A stretch of 64,000 nucleotides of DNA, taken from Clitoria ternatea. Taxonomy: Eukaryota; Streptophyta; Magnoliopsida; Fabales; Fabaceae. Numbering within the stretch: the stretch's first letter is position 1; each line of letters begins with the position of its first letter. The notes under the pieces are model-generated. The model worked only from the letters and a program-made list of their open reading frames with translations. It did no database searches and was not told where the DNA came from. Positions 19,256-32,532 of the stretch are shown in pieces. The position numbers were made by a program, and so were the translations under genes. The stretch is from the NCBI GenBank assembly GCA_037962975.1, contig CM075671.1:44602501-44666500 (forward strand). The letters are read 5' to 3'.

Positions 19256-20694
19256 CTAGGTAGGCATACTATAAGTAACCAACAACAAAACTCATACAAT
19301 TTAATTATATAGTTGCAATCAAAAAACCATTTCAAGTTCCAATATTCTCTTATTAGTAAATATCTACGAAGTTGGATTAGAGTTTTATAATATGAAAAGA
19401 AAAACTCAATAAAGTGAGCAAATGAGAGCTTCCAAACATGTTCCATACTTCCTCCGACCATACATTCCCCAACTTCTTTGGTCAAAACTTGAAAGAAACA
19501 AACAATGTGTGTATATAGAAAATATTGGGATTGTGCTGCTTCAAAAATACTTGGATTGACACGCCAAAAATGAATCAAACAAATGTGCAGCATAATTAAT
19601 TATATAGAACCATCCACCCTTGCCTTCCAATATAATATTTCAAAACAACATGATTCTTCATATAAATGAAGTCTCCCACTACTTCGGTGACATACTCATG
19701 GTGGAGGAGATATGAAGTTATTTCCATTAATTTGCATCACTTGTTTTGGAATACATTCTTATTGTTAAAATGGGTAACTTGTCTTGCTTTGCCATTAGCC
19801 CCTCAAAAGCAAGGTAGGATAGACTTAGCCATCTATCGAAGAAGAGTTAACTTTTCTAGATCATTCCATTTTTATGTTGGAGATTGATTTTAAAAACCAA
19901 AAAAAATTACCTTGATGGACTACTAGCGATGGGTTAATCAGTTGAACCATGGGACCTGTTAAAATTAAAAAATAATGAAAATTAACAACCAAAAAGTACA
20001 TAAAATTGAAATGTACATGATATAAATAAACAATAGTTTATTCATTAAATGATAAATAAAATACACATAAAATTAATATATAAAAAGTTTTAATTGATGA
20101 TTTGAAATTTAGGACTGAGGATTCATAAAAAATTCAATTGCTAAAATTACATATTAAAAAAGGTTATTAACCCATATGGTTGACCTACTCCATCTTGATA
20201 AAACCAGATGGGTTGACAAGTCAAATGGGACGTGTTCAACCTGCTTAAACAAGCTTGATATATAGTGTATTTGTCTATTAATAAATAAAAAAGTTTTATT
20301 TAAAAATATCATTAATATTCATTTATCCTAATTTCTAAAACAACCACCACAGAATTTTCAATAAAACAATTTTGTTTTTGATCCTTTATCTTATGTAAGG
20401 TTACACAAATTAGCCAAACTCAAAAAAATCTAATCTTTTGATAGATTTTTTTGGTTCTTAATGAGACAAAAAGTTAATAATATTAATTATTTTTTACTAT
20501 AATATAATTATTAATTATTAATAAAATAAACATTAATTAAGTAGATGACTATAAAATTTATGATTCTCAATAAATATAAAGATATTTTATAAATTATTTT
20601 TTTTCTAAAAAAGGAAAATTTAAGAATAAAATAACATTGTGAACTCTCCTTTTCCTTACTATCTAAGGGACACATGTTTAGCATTACCATTATA
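19256..20694. other. AT-rich intergenic DNA
   Basis: No gene supported. Frames at 19201-19593 (-) and 19666-19887 (+) are short, and I cannot match them to a family. Around 20160-20260, phrases such as AAACCAGATGGGTTGAC hint at an old hAT-like repeat, but no terminal repeats are visible. Confidence 0.4.
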
Positions 20695-20797
20695 CGTTGC
20701 TCTTAAATTTAAGCAACGATGCCTTCATAAAAGTGATGCAATTTATACAACCTGGAATGCCTACTATTTCAAGTAGGAATACATTTTAGTAGGCATT
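20695..20797. repeat. Two adjacent inverted repeats (hairpins)
   Basis: First: CGTTGC (20695-20700) and GCAACG (20713-20718) around TTAAATTTAA. Second: perfect 11-bp arms AATGCCTACTA (20756-20766) and TAGTAGGCATT (20787-20797) with a 20-nt loop. GCAACG recurs at about 20856. Similar paired words occur in CACTA subterminal regions, but no terminus was found. Confidence 0.5.
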
Positions 20798-21353
20798 AGC
20801 TGTTGTACATGATCTACCATTATTATTTCCTTTTAAAAAAAATGAAATAGAGGGTGATTTTTAAGAAGCAACGATTACAATTGCATTAACATTTATTTGA
20901 AATTCAACGAGAAAAGTGAACCGATTAAAATATGGAATTGTCGTGGAAGTCACGAAAATGGTTGACACACGTGTATTGATAATGAAATATTTAAATTCTA
21001 GCCAAATCTAACATAATTACTCAATTACCCACTTCAACCAGCTTGTAGTTAAGGTTTTGCATTGAAGGAAAAATGATGATATTGTTCCACTTTTTTTTAG
21101 GAAAATAATTCCTTGGAGAGGGAAAGGAAACGTGACAGTGAACATAGAAAAAAGGTTAGGGGTGGGATTAAAAGTCTAAGAAAGTGGGTGCTGTTTTGCA
21201 TATAATAAGGGAAGACCCTCTCATTCCCTTTTCCTCCAACTTTGCATTGGTTTGTGTTATATTTTCAAAATGAAAAACTCTCACAAAGGTTTCTGAGTGG
21301 GGAGCGGTGGATGGAGAAAGTGTTATTAGGTAAAAAGGGTTTAAATTGATTTA

Positions 21354-21354
<1 letters not shown>
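20798..21354. other. Intergenic, nothing recognised
   Basis: AT-rich. A TATA-like word GCATATAATAAG lies near 21197, but no gene follows it. Confidence 0.35.

Positions 21355-21408
<54 letters not shown>
21355..21408. repeat. (TA)27 microsatellite
   Basis: Uninterrupted TA dinucleotide run of 54 bp. Confidence 0.98.
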
Positions 21409-21412
<4 letters not shown>

Positions 21413-23755
21413 CTTCTAATTATATTATTAAGTTATTTTGATTTAGTTTAGTTGAAATATAAGATGGTGTCGGATTCGATCCGATCAAATGTAGTTTATA
21501 TTGAATCAATTTGTTTAATTTTATATTAATTATTTTTTTTACAAAATCAAATATTAAATATATAATTACAGCTCAATAAAATCAAGAATAATTACTTCAA
21601 AAATAAATTTATCACTATAAAAAATTTCAGTATAATAAAAAAAATTATAAATCACTACCTAAAGTGTTTTAAGTTTTTAAGTTCAAGTCTTATATGTAAT
21701 TTAGTAAAATGATATAGGTGTAATACATTGAAGATTGTAATTTAGGAGAATTTTATTTGATTTTTAAAGATAGAATTAAAATTCGATCCAAATCACACAT
21801 ACAATACGGTTTTATTACAGTTTCAATTTGATCAATTTTTAATTATTTTAGATCAATTGAATAATTATATTTAATTTGAATGGAATGAACACCCCTATTA
21901 AGTAATTAGCTTTCGAAGCGTGGATGGTTTTGTTGGAGAATCCACGACCAAAATGGTTCCATTTCATGCCCCACAAACTCAACTACACCAATGGCCAAAG
22001 CCTTATTATAATTTCCTTCTTGCGTGTTTTTGTGAATGGGAAAGGATGGAAAAATTAAGTGTGTGGAATCCTAGGTTGTTATAGAGATGTGTAAAATTAA
22101 TTTTGATGAAAATTACTTTTGCACTATTCAATGTAAGCAAAATGTGTTTTTAATTATTATAAAAAATGCGTGTTTAATTTAATTTAAGTTTATATGTGTT
22201 ACTTGTAAGATTTAAAAAATATTTGGTTAAATACATTATACATTATACACTGATTTCTTACAATTTATTTTGTTTCATCACTGAAAAATAAATAGAAGAA
22301 CAATTAATCTTTCATTTATAAGAATAAACAAATTCACTTAATCCATTTATTTTATTTTATATAGTGAATGGATTCAACTTTGTGCATGTTTCACAAAACT
22401 AATAGAAAAATTAGTTTAGAGTTGAAAAGCCGTTAAAAATTGAAAGAATAAAATTAAAATTTGATAAGTTAGCTAATTATATTAAAAGTATTTCGTAAAA
22501 TTAATTATTGTAATAATTGAAAAATGTAAAATAACACAAAAGAACATATTTAATTATTTAGCCATAATTTATAACTTTTTATTTACGCTAGTAGTATTTT
22601 TTTAGATATCTCAAATCATTGAATTTTTAATTTATATTATAAATAAATAAATTTATATATTAATAAATTAATTTAGTTTATGGAGTTGTTGGTAAAGAAT
22701 TCAATATCTATAATTATTACATTTATCGAATAAACCTTTATGCCTTACAAAATTTTGATATAAATTTATTTCTTACAAAATTTTGATATAAATGAAATTT
22801 TATTAAAAAATTCGAAACACTTTTGTTTTTTTTATAATTTTAAAATTTATCCACAGTAAAAAATATTTGATTAAAAATACTATTACTAAATAAGTTTTCT
22901 TCTATACCACGAGAATTGAAAAAAATGTATAACTTATTTAGGAACGTTGATAAACAAATATGAAAATAAATTTATCTAAAAATCAATTATTAAAAAAATA
23001 TTTCTAAAAAAGTGGTTAAAAATCATCATTTATACCGTTTACCAAGCATTACATAAACAAAATGTAAATCGCATTCTTTCTTTTCTTATTTCCACATTCA
23101 ATTATTAAAATTTGTAAAGGACGTACTTGAAAATGTTTTACTTTGAAAACAATCGGGAGGATATAAATGTGAATTATTAATACGGTATTTACTTACAGAA
23201 AATTATTTTAATTTTTTTTAAAAAAATTGTTTGTTTTCTAAAATTTTTATTTTTTGAAATAGTTAGAGAAATTCTTGAAAAACTTTTTTACTTTTTAGTT
23301 TTCTTGTAAAACTTCTTTAAAGACTTTGTTTTTCTTAAAAAAATAGAAAATCAAATTTTTAATTTTCTATAAGTTTTCTTTGAATATTTTGTAAACAAAC
23401 AACTTTTCTATTTTTTAATTTTTTTAAAAATAATTTTTTATTTTTATTAGAAACTTGCTAACTACATAATAAATCTTAGTTAATAACTAAAATTTTAAGA
23501 TATTACTTAAAAAGTAACGTTACAAAAATACTACTAACTTAATGAAAATCCTATCTTTTCGAACATTTTTATTTTGCTTTAACTAATATTTTAATCAGTA
23601 AAATAAATTTTCAGCTAAATGAATCAGACGCAGACTTTGCTTTTGTTTAAATATGGATAGATTAGTTGGATAGAATTGGTTTAAATATTATTTTGTTGTT
23701 TATAAAAAAATAAAGTATTATTTTGTCACCCTTGTTTAAATTTCATATACGGTAG
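21409..23755. other. AT-rich intergenic DNA
   Basis: No ORF of interest and no element boundary. Long homopolymer-rich A/T stretches, especially 22080-23560. A less AT-rich stretch at 21910-22070 has no coding frame that I can name. Confidence 0.4.
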
Positions 23756-24196
23756 ATGTGTTCATCATCTAATCTAAATCGAATAAGACCGCTCAATTGA
23801 TTCAAAAAAACCAAAAACTAATCAAATAAAAAATTGATCAAACTAAAACAACATTATGTATGTGTTTTGATTCAGATTGAATTTTGGATCTACCTCTAAA
23901 AATCGAGCCGTAATTTTCAATATATTACTCATATATTTATATTATTTTACCAAATTATATGTTTTAATTAATCTTAAAATGAGACTTAAAAGACTATAGG
24001 TATTTATTTATGATTTTTTATTACATTAAAATTTTTTTAGAGTGGTTATTTTGTTTTTGAAGTAGTTATTTTTTATTTTATTAAGTTGGAACTATATATC
24101 TTATACTTGATTTTGTGAAAAATAATATAATTAATATAAAATCAAACAAATTGATCCAACCTAAACCATATTTGATTGGATTAGATTAGATGACAC
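23756..24196. mobile_element. Possible MITE with imperfect terminal inverted repeats
   Basis: GTGTTCATCATCTAATCTAA near 23757 is inverted-complementary to TTAGATTAGATGACAC ending near 24196, with small gaps. The interior repeats words such as AATCAAATGAT and ATTGGATTAGATTAG. Size about 440 bp. No clean target duplication was seen. Confidence 0.35.
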
Positions 24197-24485
24197 TATA
24201 CATTTCAGTTGAACCAAACCATATTTTTATTATATAATCGAATCAAATGATATTTTTATCTAATAATCAAACCAATTCAAAGAGAAAAACAACCTTAAAT
24301 GTCACACTTTGTCTTCTTTGGATACTTTCAAATTTCAACCCCATTTTATCATAATCTTTTTGAACTCAACCATTCAATTTTAGGATGCCTACATATATGT
24401 TATATCTAACATATTAACAAATGATTGATTCAAATAATATATTATTATTATTATTATTTTAGGTTTAACTACTGCAAATGAAGAA
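24197..24485. other. AT-rich intergenic DNA
   Basis: Includes an (ATT)n stretch at about 24441-24462. Nothing else recognised. Confidence 0.4.
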
Positions 24486-26694
24486 TGTAACAACCTTTTT
24501 TCTCGCGTCTTTACTTCACTCACATGCTTCATTCTCTTTTTCTAATCCTAAGTTTCAGTTTTTTAATTCTCTTAATTCACTCTTTGCTCCCACGATCTCT
24601 CATGTCAGTAATCTTTTGTGGCTCTCTTTCCCTTCTTTCTAGTAGTGTGAGCATCCCTTCTTTTTTATTTCTCATATCTCAATCACTCTCTTATTCACTC
24701 ATCCACTCCCCTTAAGCATTCCACCTTAATCTCCAATTTCACTTCAAAATTCATCACACCACTGTGACCAGCCTACTCCCTTATTTTCGTTCCATACTTC
24801 AATTTTACTCCCCTTTCTTTTTCACGCCATCCACCACCATTCCATATGTCCCACTTCTTCAATTCTTCTTCTCATCACCACCGTGACTTCATTCCCACCT
24901 CACCAAGCTTTTGCTCTATCTTTTTTTCTTGCATGTCCTTCTCTTTCTTCTGCGTCTTGTGCATGTCTTTTCCAATGATTCTTGATCTCTCAGGCAACAT
25001 CTAAAAATAAGGTTTGGAAGAAATCCATGAAGTTTTGACATTTTAGAATTGGTTCGGTGTGTCGACGGGTAGCGTACTAATTTTTGGTTAGTCGACAATC
25101 ACCTAACATATGTCGACATTATGTTTTTGGTCTCGAAATGCTTCGTTATGTGGCTGGAATTATTAAGATAATTATAATAGAATTTTAAGGAATTATCGAA
25201 ATTGTGAAAAATATATCGGAAGTTGTTTGGTGTAATTTTTTAGCTTTATAATATATTTTAATAAGCAAAAGGGTGTTTAAATAATTATTATTAAATTTTA
25301 GAATTTATTAGGATTATTGAAATCTATCTGGATTGGTTGTTTAAGCGTTGGAATATAATTTTAAGGTAGCACGTGGATTATTAAAAGTTATTTTTGTTAA
25401 TTTAGGAATTTTTGGCTTTGGAGACTAGTACTTGGAGCATTCGAGGAACATTTCAAGCTTTAAAATCGAGGATTCCAGGTAGGGGGAGTATTATATATCT
25501 TAAATGCATGAGTTAGGAATAGATTAGGGAATAATTTGATATTTAATTGAATTGATGTTGTAATTATGTTTATTCTTGATATGTGATGATTATATAACTA
25601 TCCCCTATTGTGTTTATTTGATATTGTAATGATCAATGAGATGTTGTAAATATATGATGAATTGATTGTGATTCTCGTTCCTATATGCTATTGAAAAGTA
25701 TAATGTATTGATGATGGTAAATGATTTGATATGCTTGCTATGTATTAGTGAATTGAGAAAATTATGGTATATCATAAATTAATGATGTTAACAAGCTAGG
25801 GTAGCTTAATTGATGATAAGATTAGATAATCATTGTTATTTGTGTGTAGCATTTACATAAGAAAGCTCACAGAATTGTAGGGAGCCTGTAATGCTGACTC
25901 AGATGGGAGGGCTTAGGCCTCTGTGTTGGTTTCTTTAGACTCCACAAAAGACCTTGAGTGGGACTCAAGGCGGCCTTAGAGTGAGACTCAAGGCTAGCCT
26001 GCAACACTACCATTGTCGCTGGGAGTGACTGTGTTGCATGAATGGGCAAGTGGTTTCGTACCTGTAAAACGGTCGAATCAGCTGGGAGCTGAGATATATT
26101 ATTGTATTTTGTTATCCCATCGTTAGAAATGGATCCACATGCATTGCATTATAGCTGGGAGGACGTGGATATGCTTTGGGACAGCTATTGACGTGCATTG
26201 AATGTTGCGGGGCAGCCATTGTGATCATGAGAAGCTATAAGACAACTATTGAGGATGTTTGATGTTGTATGATTTTGATATAATGACATAATATGTGTTT
26301 ATAATATAGGTTAGATGGCAATATTGGTGTGATGAACTAGACTAATTAAAATGAGTTATGGAATGTCGAATCTGGTTCTGTATTTGTCATTTAATATATA
26401 CATGCTCACCCCTGTACCAATTTTTATCTCACAGTGAACTTAAACCGTGATGATGACTATTAAAAGCTTGAGAAGCTAGCAGTGGATGAATCCTAGTGTG
26501 GATACATTTATGCATAGAACCATTGTATTGTTTTTTGATGTCATACAATGTGATGACTTCATTGGAAGTCTAGTTTTGATTTTGATATGGAGTTGTGAAT
26601 AATGGTGATGCTGATATCGATGCGGATGAATTAAATTGGATGCCATGGAATTAATTTAGTAAGAAATGTCCAGGAGGTGTTTAGAGATTCGTAT

Positions 26695-26767
<73 letters not shown>

Positions 26768-26875
26768 GGAGCTTCTGAGTGATCATATTGATTCGTAAAA
26801 ATAAGAAAAAAATTTCCTGTATTTTTATCAATGTAGTGTCACATTTTAATGGTGTCAAAGCATTAGGGTATCACA
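24486..26875 (+). mobile_element. Solo-LTR-like element E (about 2.4 kb)
   Basis: Begins TGTAACAACC and ends GGTATCACA, close to the TGTAACA...TGTTACA ends of the element at 29437-32051. Both carry a CTCACCCCT word about four fifths to two thirds along, followed by a CAGTGAA-type word (26405-26442 here). No coding frame. The interior has a less AT-rich patch (25860-26240) with TGAGACTCAAGG-type words. Such ends and layout resemble long LTRs of Tekay/Del-type gypsy elements, which is inference. The expected 5-bp duplication is not clear (AAGAA left, AAAAG right). Confidence 0.5.
26699..26764. repeat. Compound (AT)n(GT)n microsatellite
   Basis: About 18 AT units (26699-26734) directly followed by about 15 GT units to 26764, near the right end of element E. 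Confidence 0.97.
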
Positions 26876-29414
26876 AAAAGTATTTTTATTGACAAAGTTA
26901 ATCACACTATGATTTTGATCTTTTTCTCAGCTCTAACAAAATTTTTCAATAAAAAATAAAAAATGTTATATCCAACATTAACATTGTCGAAAACTATAAA
27001 GTATTATATAAGTTATAGAATATTAATTTAATGACTACAGTTTTTCCTTGATAAATATGCCCGTAAATTAATCACTCAGATCTAAGAATTTTTTTTTTGT
27101 GGTAAAAGTCGAAGGTATTCTTACAAGACTTGGAATAACTCACACTCTACTTAATTAAATATAAGGATTATAGGGATGTTTATGGATTGAATTTGGTTGA
27201 GTATAGGATAAAAAGTCATATGATACTATCATAAAAGTATACTTGGTTTAAATTGAATCAATTGAAATAATTTTTAAAATTTAATTCAATCTAATCTTAT
27301 TAAATGCAATTTAGATTGAATTGGATTATCTAATTTTTATGTTTTTATTTTCTATTTAATTTAAAAATGATAAATAAATTTTATGATAATAAAAAACACT
27401 AGTGTTAACACAAAATATAAAACTTAAGTAGTAAAAAAAAGATATGAGAAATAAAATTAAATTTACATTGATGTTAAAAATAAACACATCAAAATAATAA
27501 GACATATATCTTATAAAAAATAAAAGGATATACCTTTAAATGTAAATTTCAAAAATAACTGAATAATACAATTTTAAAAATATATAGTTATAAGTTTATT
27601 TTTATAAATAAAATTATATATAAAAATAAATGTTTGATTTAGATTAAATTAAATCAGTCCAAAATTTATAGATTCAAAATCCATTTTATTTTAAAAGTTT
27701 CAATTTGTGATTTTTCAGTTAATTTAGTTTTCGATTTATCAATTTATATAGATCTTGATTATTTTTAGATTGACTTCATAATTCGTATTAAATTAGAGTA
27801 GTTTATGAACGGCATATATAAATTCTGAAAATTGATACCTTCATTTGTCTTTCTAACAATTTCAGTTTCAGGATTAACTTTTGAGAAGAACTTAAATTCA
27901 GTTAACTCTCTGTGGCCATGCGAAGCTCTTTAGTCAATTTGAAACAATATCTGACGTATTTATTGGTATTGTATTGTCAATGTAAGCACTTAAATTACAG
28001 CATAAATTAAAGGTCCGGAACCATACTTTGCATCACATTGAAATGATTTTAATTAGGAGGAGTAGGAAACCAAAAATTAACAATGAAAGAGAGAGGAATT
28101 TATGAAGGAAAACAACATGGAAAAAGCTTACATCCTATATACAGAATATGACAACTCCACCAATAAAAAAAAAAAGACCCAATGCTAAGTGTTATAAATT
28201 GGTGATGTCCCTTTTTCTTCCTCTTGGTGGGGAGTGACCAAGAAGCTTGAGCTAGCTAGACCATGGGATTTGTTGTTAGTTAGGTGATCCACAACCACCA
28301 AGCTCATGTCATCACAAATCTCTTATTGGCCAAAATGGCATTATATTCAAAGGGTAGTAGTGTGTGTGTACATTAAAAAAATGTGGTAATAAAGTGGGCA
28401 TGATGATGATAAAATAACGCATAGACGTGCAAAAGAAATTGGTTTTTAATTAATAACTCATGTGGCAAAGTATAGTTTTTTTAATAGTAAAGGAATTGAT
28501 GGTTTGGTAATTAGTATATGGTGCAGGTGTTTAGTTAAGTGCCACCAAAAGGTTAGACCCAATAGGATAGGGATGAAAAAGGAAGAACTTATTGATTGTT
28601 CCCTTCACTCCAAACAAGAGGGCATGAAAGTATGCATATTCTTATCAATTAAATAAGCTTAGAGTGCCTATTTTATTGGGTGCCTAGAGATCTTCTTCTC
28701 TGTGCATAAGATTTCTTCCAGGTGATAAAATCATGGGTTACACACCCTTTAGTGGCCTGCTACCATACCCTGTCTCTTCACCCTATTTATTATATAAGCT
28801 TTCCCTTTTTTATTATTTTATTCATCCCAATTAATTAACCCGATTAAGGTTCTATTTGACATTGTAACTCACAGTGTGCTCAGCAGAAACATGATACTAC
28901 CAATTTTGGGTATAAGACTAATTAATGGGAGAATCTGAATTAAACAACCTCCTTCACCGGGAGGGAAACGGTAGGGTTGCAAAAAATATCTATGTTTGCA
29001 GGTATTTATTGATATATTTCGTAACAGGTATTTTTTATTTATTATATTACCTATCTTGTAGGTATTTTTGTAAATATTTGTTTTTATTAAATATATTTAA
29101 TTTTTAATTTTTAATTTTGTAATTTGTAATGAGATAAAATTTATTACATTTATTTATGATAATATTTTTAATATATTAAGTTATAATTATATTATATAAT
29201 ATTGTATTATTCTAGTATAAACTAACATAAATTAGTAAAATATAATACAATTATAACTAGAATAAATAAATTTTATCTATTGATAAAAATTTTAAAATTT
29301 AAATATATTTAATAAAAAATAAATATTTATAGATATACAAATACTCATAAAATGGATAATATAATATCTGTAGTCCTCCCTTTAATAAATTTACTAATAC
29401 CATGTAGTCACAAC
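26876..29414. other. AT-rich intergenic DNA
   Basis: No supported gene. 27176-27800 is repeat-like: phrases ATGGATTGAATTTGGTT and GATTCAAAATCCATTTT suggest an old MITE. 28200-28900 is less AT-rich. A TATTATATAAGC word near 28790 could be a core promoter, but no gene follows. Confidence 0.4.
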
Positions 29415-29436
29415 TAGGGATGGAAATGGGTCAGGC

Positions 29437-32051
29437 TGTAACATCCCAAATTTGAAGTTAAGTGCCGAATGAAAATAAACCAGTACGATTTTGATTTCAA
29501 AGTAGGAAGTTAACTATTAATTATAATCAACTTAACTCAAGGAATAATGACGAATTAATTAGGCTTAGTTGGTAAAAGGTGGCTGTTTATGATTGGAGAG
29601 TCGTGTGAGTGGACTGCAATTCACGTTTTCCCATTCCATTTTCCTTCTCTTCGCATGCATACACATATACTCTGTGTCACCGTGAATATCCATCCTTCCT
29701 TACTGCTTCATCCTCTCCTTTCTTCCTTCTTCGTCTCCGTCCTCTTTTCTCCTCCCCTGTTTTTGTTCTTCATTTCTGGAGACCACGACGACGGTGCTGC
29801 AGAAAGGTCAGAGTCCCCTCCGACTAGTAAAGGACAATCACTGAAGCAGAGGAAGAACAACCCCCATTCCCAAGCCGATTGCAGGGCACGACTGTGCAAA
29901 GGGAACTGGACGAGGCAGAAAGGACGTCAGACCAAACGTCGGAGAGCGGAGGAGCTTCCCGAGTCCCTTCTGTAAGTAGGGGGCGCTTGCATGTCAAATG
30001 CATGGTTCACGAACGGTACCGGATGAATGTACTGCTTTAAGTGTGTGCATGTGTCTGTGACGAATGAGTGCGATGCATGATTGATGATCTTGGATTCCAT
30101 GTGTATGATAGTAGCATCTTGATACTAGTTATACAATAATTGCATGTAATCAAGGTGGTGGTAATGTAGTCTGATAGCCTTTCTCATATAGACGAGTATG
30201 ATGCATGGTTCTATCACTGTTAATACCATGAGGATATGAACGTGTGGCTGTTAATTGATTCGTTCGATGTTATTACCCTGAACTGTCTGATTGATATGCA
30301 TGCTGGTATGATCGACAAAGTAAATATAGGGACTATGTTGAATCGGTTTCTACCTTGATGGTTACGAAGGATGTGTCGGACGAGTGATGATGCTTGCTGA
30401 TAAAACGCATAAGCTGCATGTGTAGGAATGGGGTGACCCGTGGAAGGTCAAGAGCCCCGAAGGAATGGCTTCCAGCTACAGACCTTGGCTAGATCCTGTG
30501 AGAGCTCGTGGTAGCCGTGGGAGCTAGAGATGAGTCTCGAGACGTCGATGGGAGGCCGGTACCACGCGGGAAGAGCTGATGGACGAGAGGCCAGTAAGGG
30601 GGAAACTGTAACTGAAAGTCATTACTTAAGTCGGATCCACAGGCGTGCATGTAGATATGATGTTGGTTAGGATAGTACGTGTGGTATGTCTTGGGGTGAT
30701 ACGAATGAATTCCGAGTGAGTCGATGCATGTGTTGTGTGAATGAGAATGAATTGTATGGGGTATGCATGTGAGTGTATGCCATTGAAATTATCCTAGTCT
30801 GCATGGTCATAGTGTAATCTAAATGTGACCGAGTGAACGTAAGTGTGCGTACTGACACTGATACCGAGTCATTGACTGTCATTTTATATGTAAAAGCTCA
30901 CCCCTACTGTGGCTACATTTTTCAGTGAATATCTATCGGAATGAAGGATGAAGGAGGAGCTGAGTGCAGAGCGGAGCATCCGAGTGCTATTGAATATATG
31001 TGTATATGTATATACTGTGTATAAGGTCTTGTTAAGCCTTGGCCGGCTCGTATTTTGGTCTTAGTCTTTTATATCAGAACTTGAATTCTCTCGGGTAGAG
31101 AGAACATGACAAAGTGTTTGTAATTATTTAAATACATCCTTATATATATATATGGTGCGTTTATCCTATGCTATGAGTGATGTCCGAGTGATAAATATGG
31201 GTGTACGGGTATACTTTCCGAGCGTATGGGGTCAGCGTGGCTATGGGTAGAAGTGGAGTTAAGTTGTTGTTGGGGAAAGAGAGATAATGAGTTATTCCGA
31301 GTGATGAGGAGTTGAATAGCACCGAGTGATTGAGGTTATATAGTCTAGAGTGGAGATTGGTTTGAATTCTTTAAGTGATATCTGTGAGGTTTTCCCGAGT
31401 GGAGAATAATCAACGATTTCCAAGTGAGAATCCGCCGAGTGGGAGTTCACCGACCAGGGAACGACACCTAAGACTCTACGTGGACCCATTGTAATAAATC
31501 AGTAAGTAGCTAGAGAACCCGAGCGAGTCTTGCCTTAGTGGGAAAAATCAGAGTAGGAAGTATTACGGTTACCGAGTGAAAAGTGAGTGAAATGTCTCGA
31601 GTGGCGTAATGGACGTAAAAGTTATTCCGAGTGAGAAGTCTTCATGGATTCCGAGTGAGCGGCTTTGGGAATCATTTTCGGGTTGCCAATACGTATATAT
31701 ACATAAAACCCGATAGAGTGGAGCCATGGAGTGTGATATGCTATCTGAATGAAACTAGTATGTATTAGGGTCATCCCGAGTGAATTAAGAAGTAGACCTT
31801 CGCAAGCGAACCAAACGCCGAAATCCGAGTGGGGGAAATACTGAGTGGAGTGACAGGATGCCGAGTGTAGTTTCGCTTAAGCATCTTCTCTTTCGCTGTA
31901 CATATGTCCATTCCCCTTGTCTTCTTCCCCTCCTCCTCCTTGTTGTGCCCGGTTTTGTTAATTTGAGCGGATTATGTATGGTTTACTAACTTTAAATTTG
32001 AAAAATTTCCCTGTTGGTTTTATTTATTTAATTAAAAATTAGGGTGTTACA
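29437..32051 (+). mobile_element. Solo-LTR-like element F, 2615 bp, TSD CAGGC
   Basis: Starts TGTAACATCCC and ends GGGTGTTACA (7-bp inverted termini TGTAACA/TGTTACA). Exact duplication CAGGC at 29432-29436 and 32052-32056, inside the hAT-like MITE. No protein match; small frames at 29589-29975 end without a recognisable domain. It is much richer in G+C than its surroundings. A CTCACCCCT word at 30898 and the layout resemble element E. Best explained as a solo LTR of a gypsy element with long LTRs, family uncertain. Confidence 0.85.
30712..31867 (+). repeat. Directional CCGAGTG word array, 14 copies
   Basis: Exact CCGAGTG starts at 30712, 30829, 30980, 31184, 31297, 31322, 31395, 31435, 31572, 31627, 31651, 31776, 31825 and 31861, with several one-base variants between. 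I noticed no CACTCGG (opposite strand) in the element. Spacing is irregular (24 to 204 bp), so it is not a simple tandem repeat. Confidence 0.85.
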
Positions 32052-32532
32052 CAGGCCGTCCATCGGGGGCTTATGACCCGACTCGTTTAAAGCCTACGTA
32101 GGTCAGGTTTGTCGGGCTAAAAGGTCAGACTTAGACTTTTAAAAAGGTTTTTTTAACTAAACAGACTAGGCCATAAGCCCAACAGGCTGACCTAATTAAT
32201 TAGATTAATTATTAATTAGTTATATATATAATATATTTATAACATAAAATTATATATATACATATTACATATTTATATTTATATAATATAAATTAATTTT
32301 ACAAGTTTACAATTAAAAAAATTAGGAGGGAATGCAATACAAATTTTTTAGGTTAGTTTTGTATTTTTAAAAGTCTTACTATAAACAGACCTTTTAAACG
32401 GGTCAAGTCTTCAAACAGGCCGGACCATACCTTAAAAAAGACTAATAAACCAGACTCAGATCTTAAAAATTTAATATAGACCAAACTCAAACCTTTCAAA
32501 ACCCAACCCGACTTGACCTATTTCCATCCCTA

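Larger units (their letters stand above)
29415..32532. mobile_element. hAT-like MITE, split by a solo LTR
   Basis: The left end TAGGGATGGAAATGGGTCA (29415-29433) is inverted against TGACCTATTTCCATCCCTA ending at 32532: about 19 bp with one mismatch. Flanks GTCACAAC and TTCAAAAC match at 6 of 8 positions, as for an aged hAT 8-bp duplication. Without the inserted 29437-32051 plus one CAGGC copy, the MITE is about 500 bp, with an interior built of GGCC/GGGTC-type words. No transposase frame. Confidence 0.75.

Noticed and set aside
19201..19593. 130-codon open frame on the minus strand
   Set aside because: Overlaps the copia A LTR end and AT-rich DNA, low-complexity Phe/Tyr/Cys content, no family pattern recognised; not reported as a gene.
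24486..26875. Target duplication around solo-LTR-like element E
   Set aside because: AAGAA versus AAAAG is not a convincing match; the element is kept on ends and layout only.
28780..28800. Core promoter of a host gene (TATTATATAAGC)
   Set aside because: No coding frame, exon-like stretch or transcript signal downstream.
29589..29975. 128-codon open frame in element F
   Set aside because: Lies inside a repeat, a second overlapping frame is equally open, and there is no domain; probably chance in GC-richer DNA.
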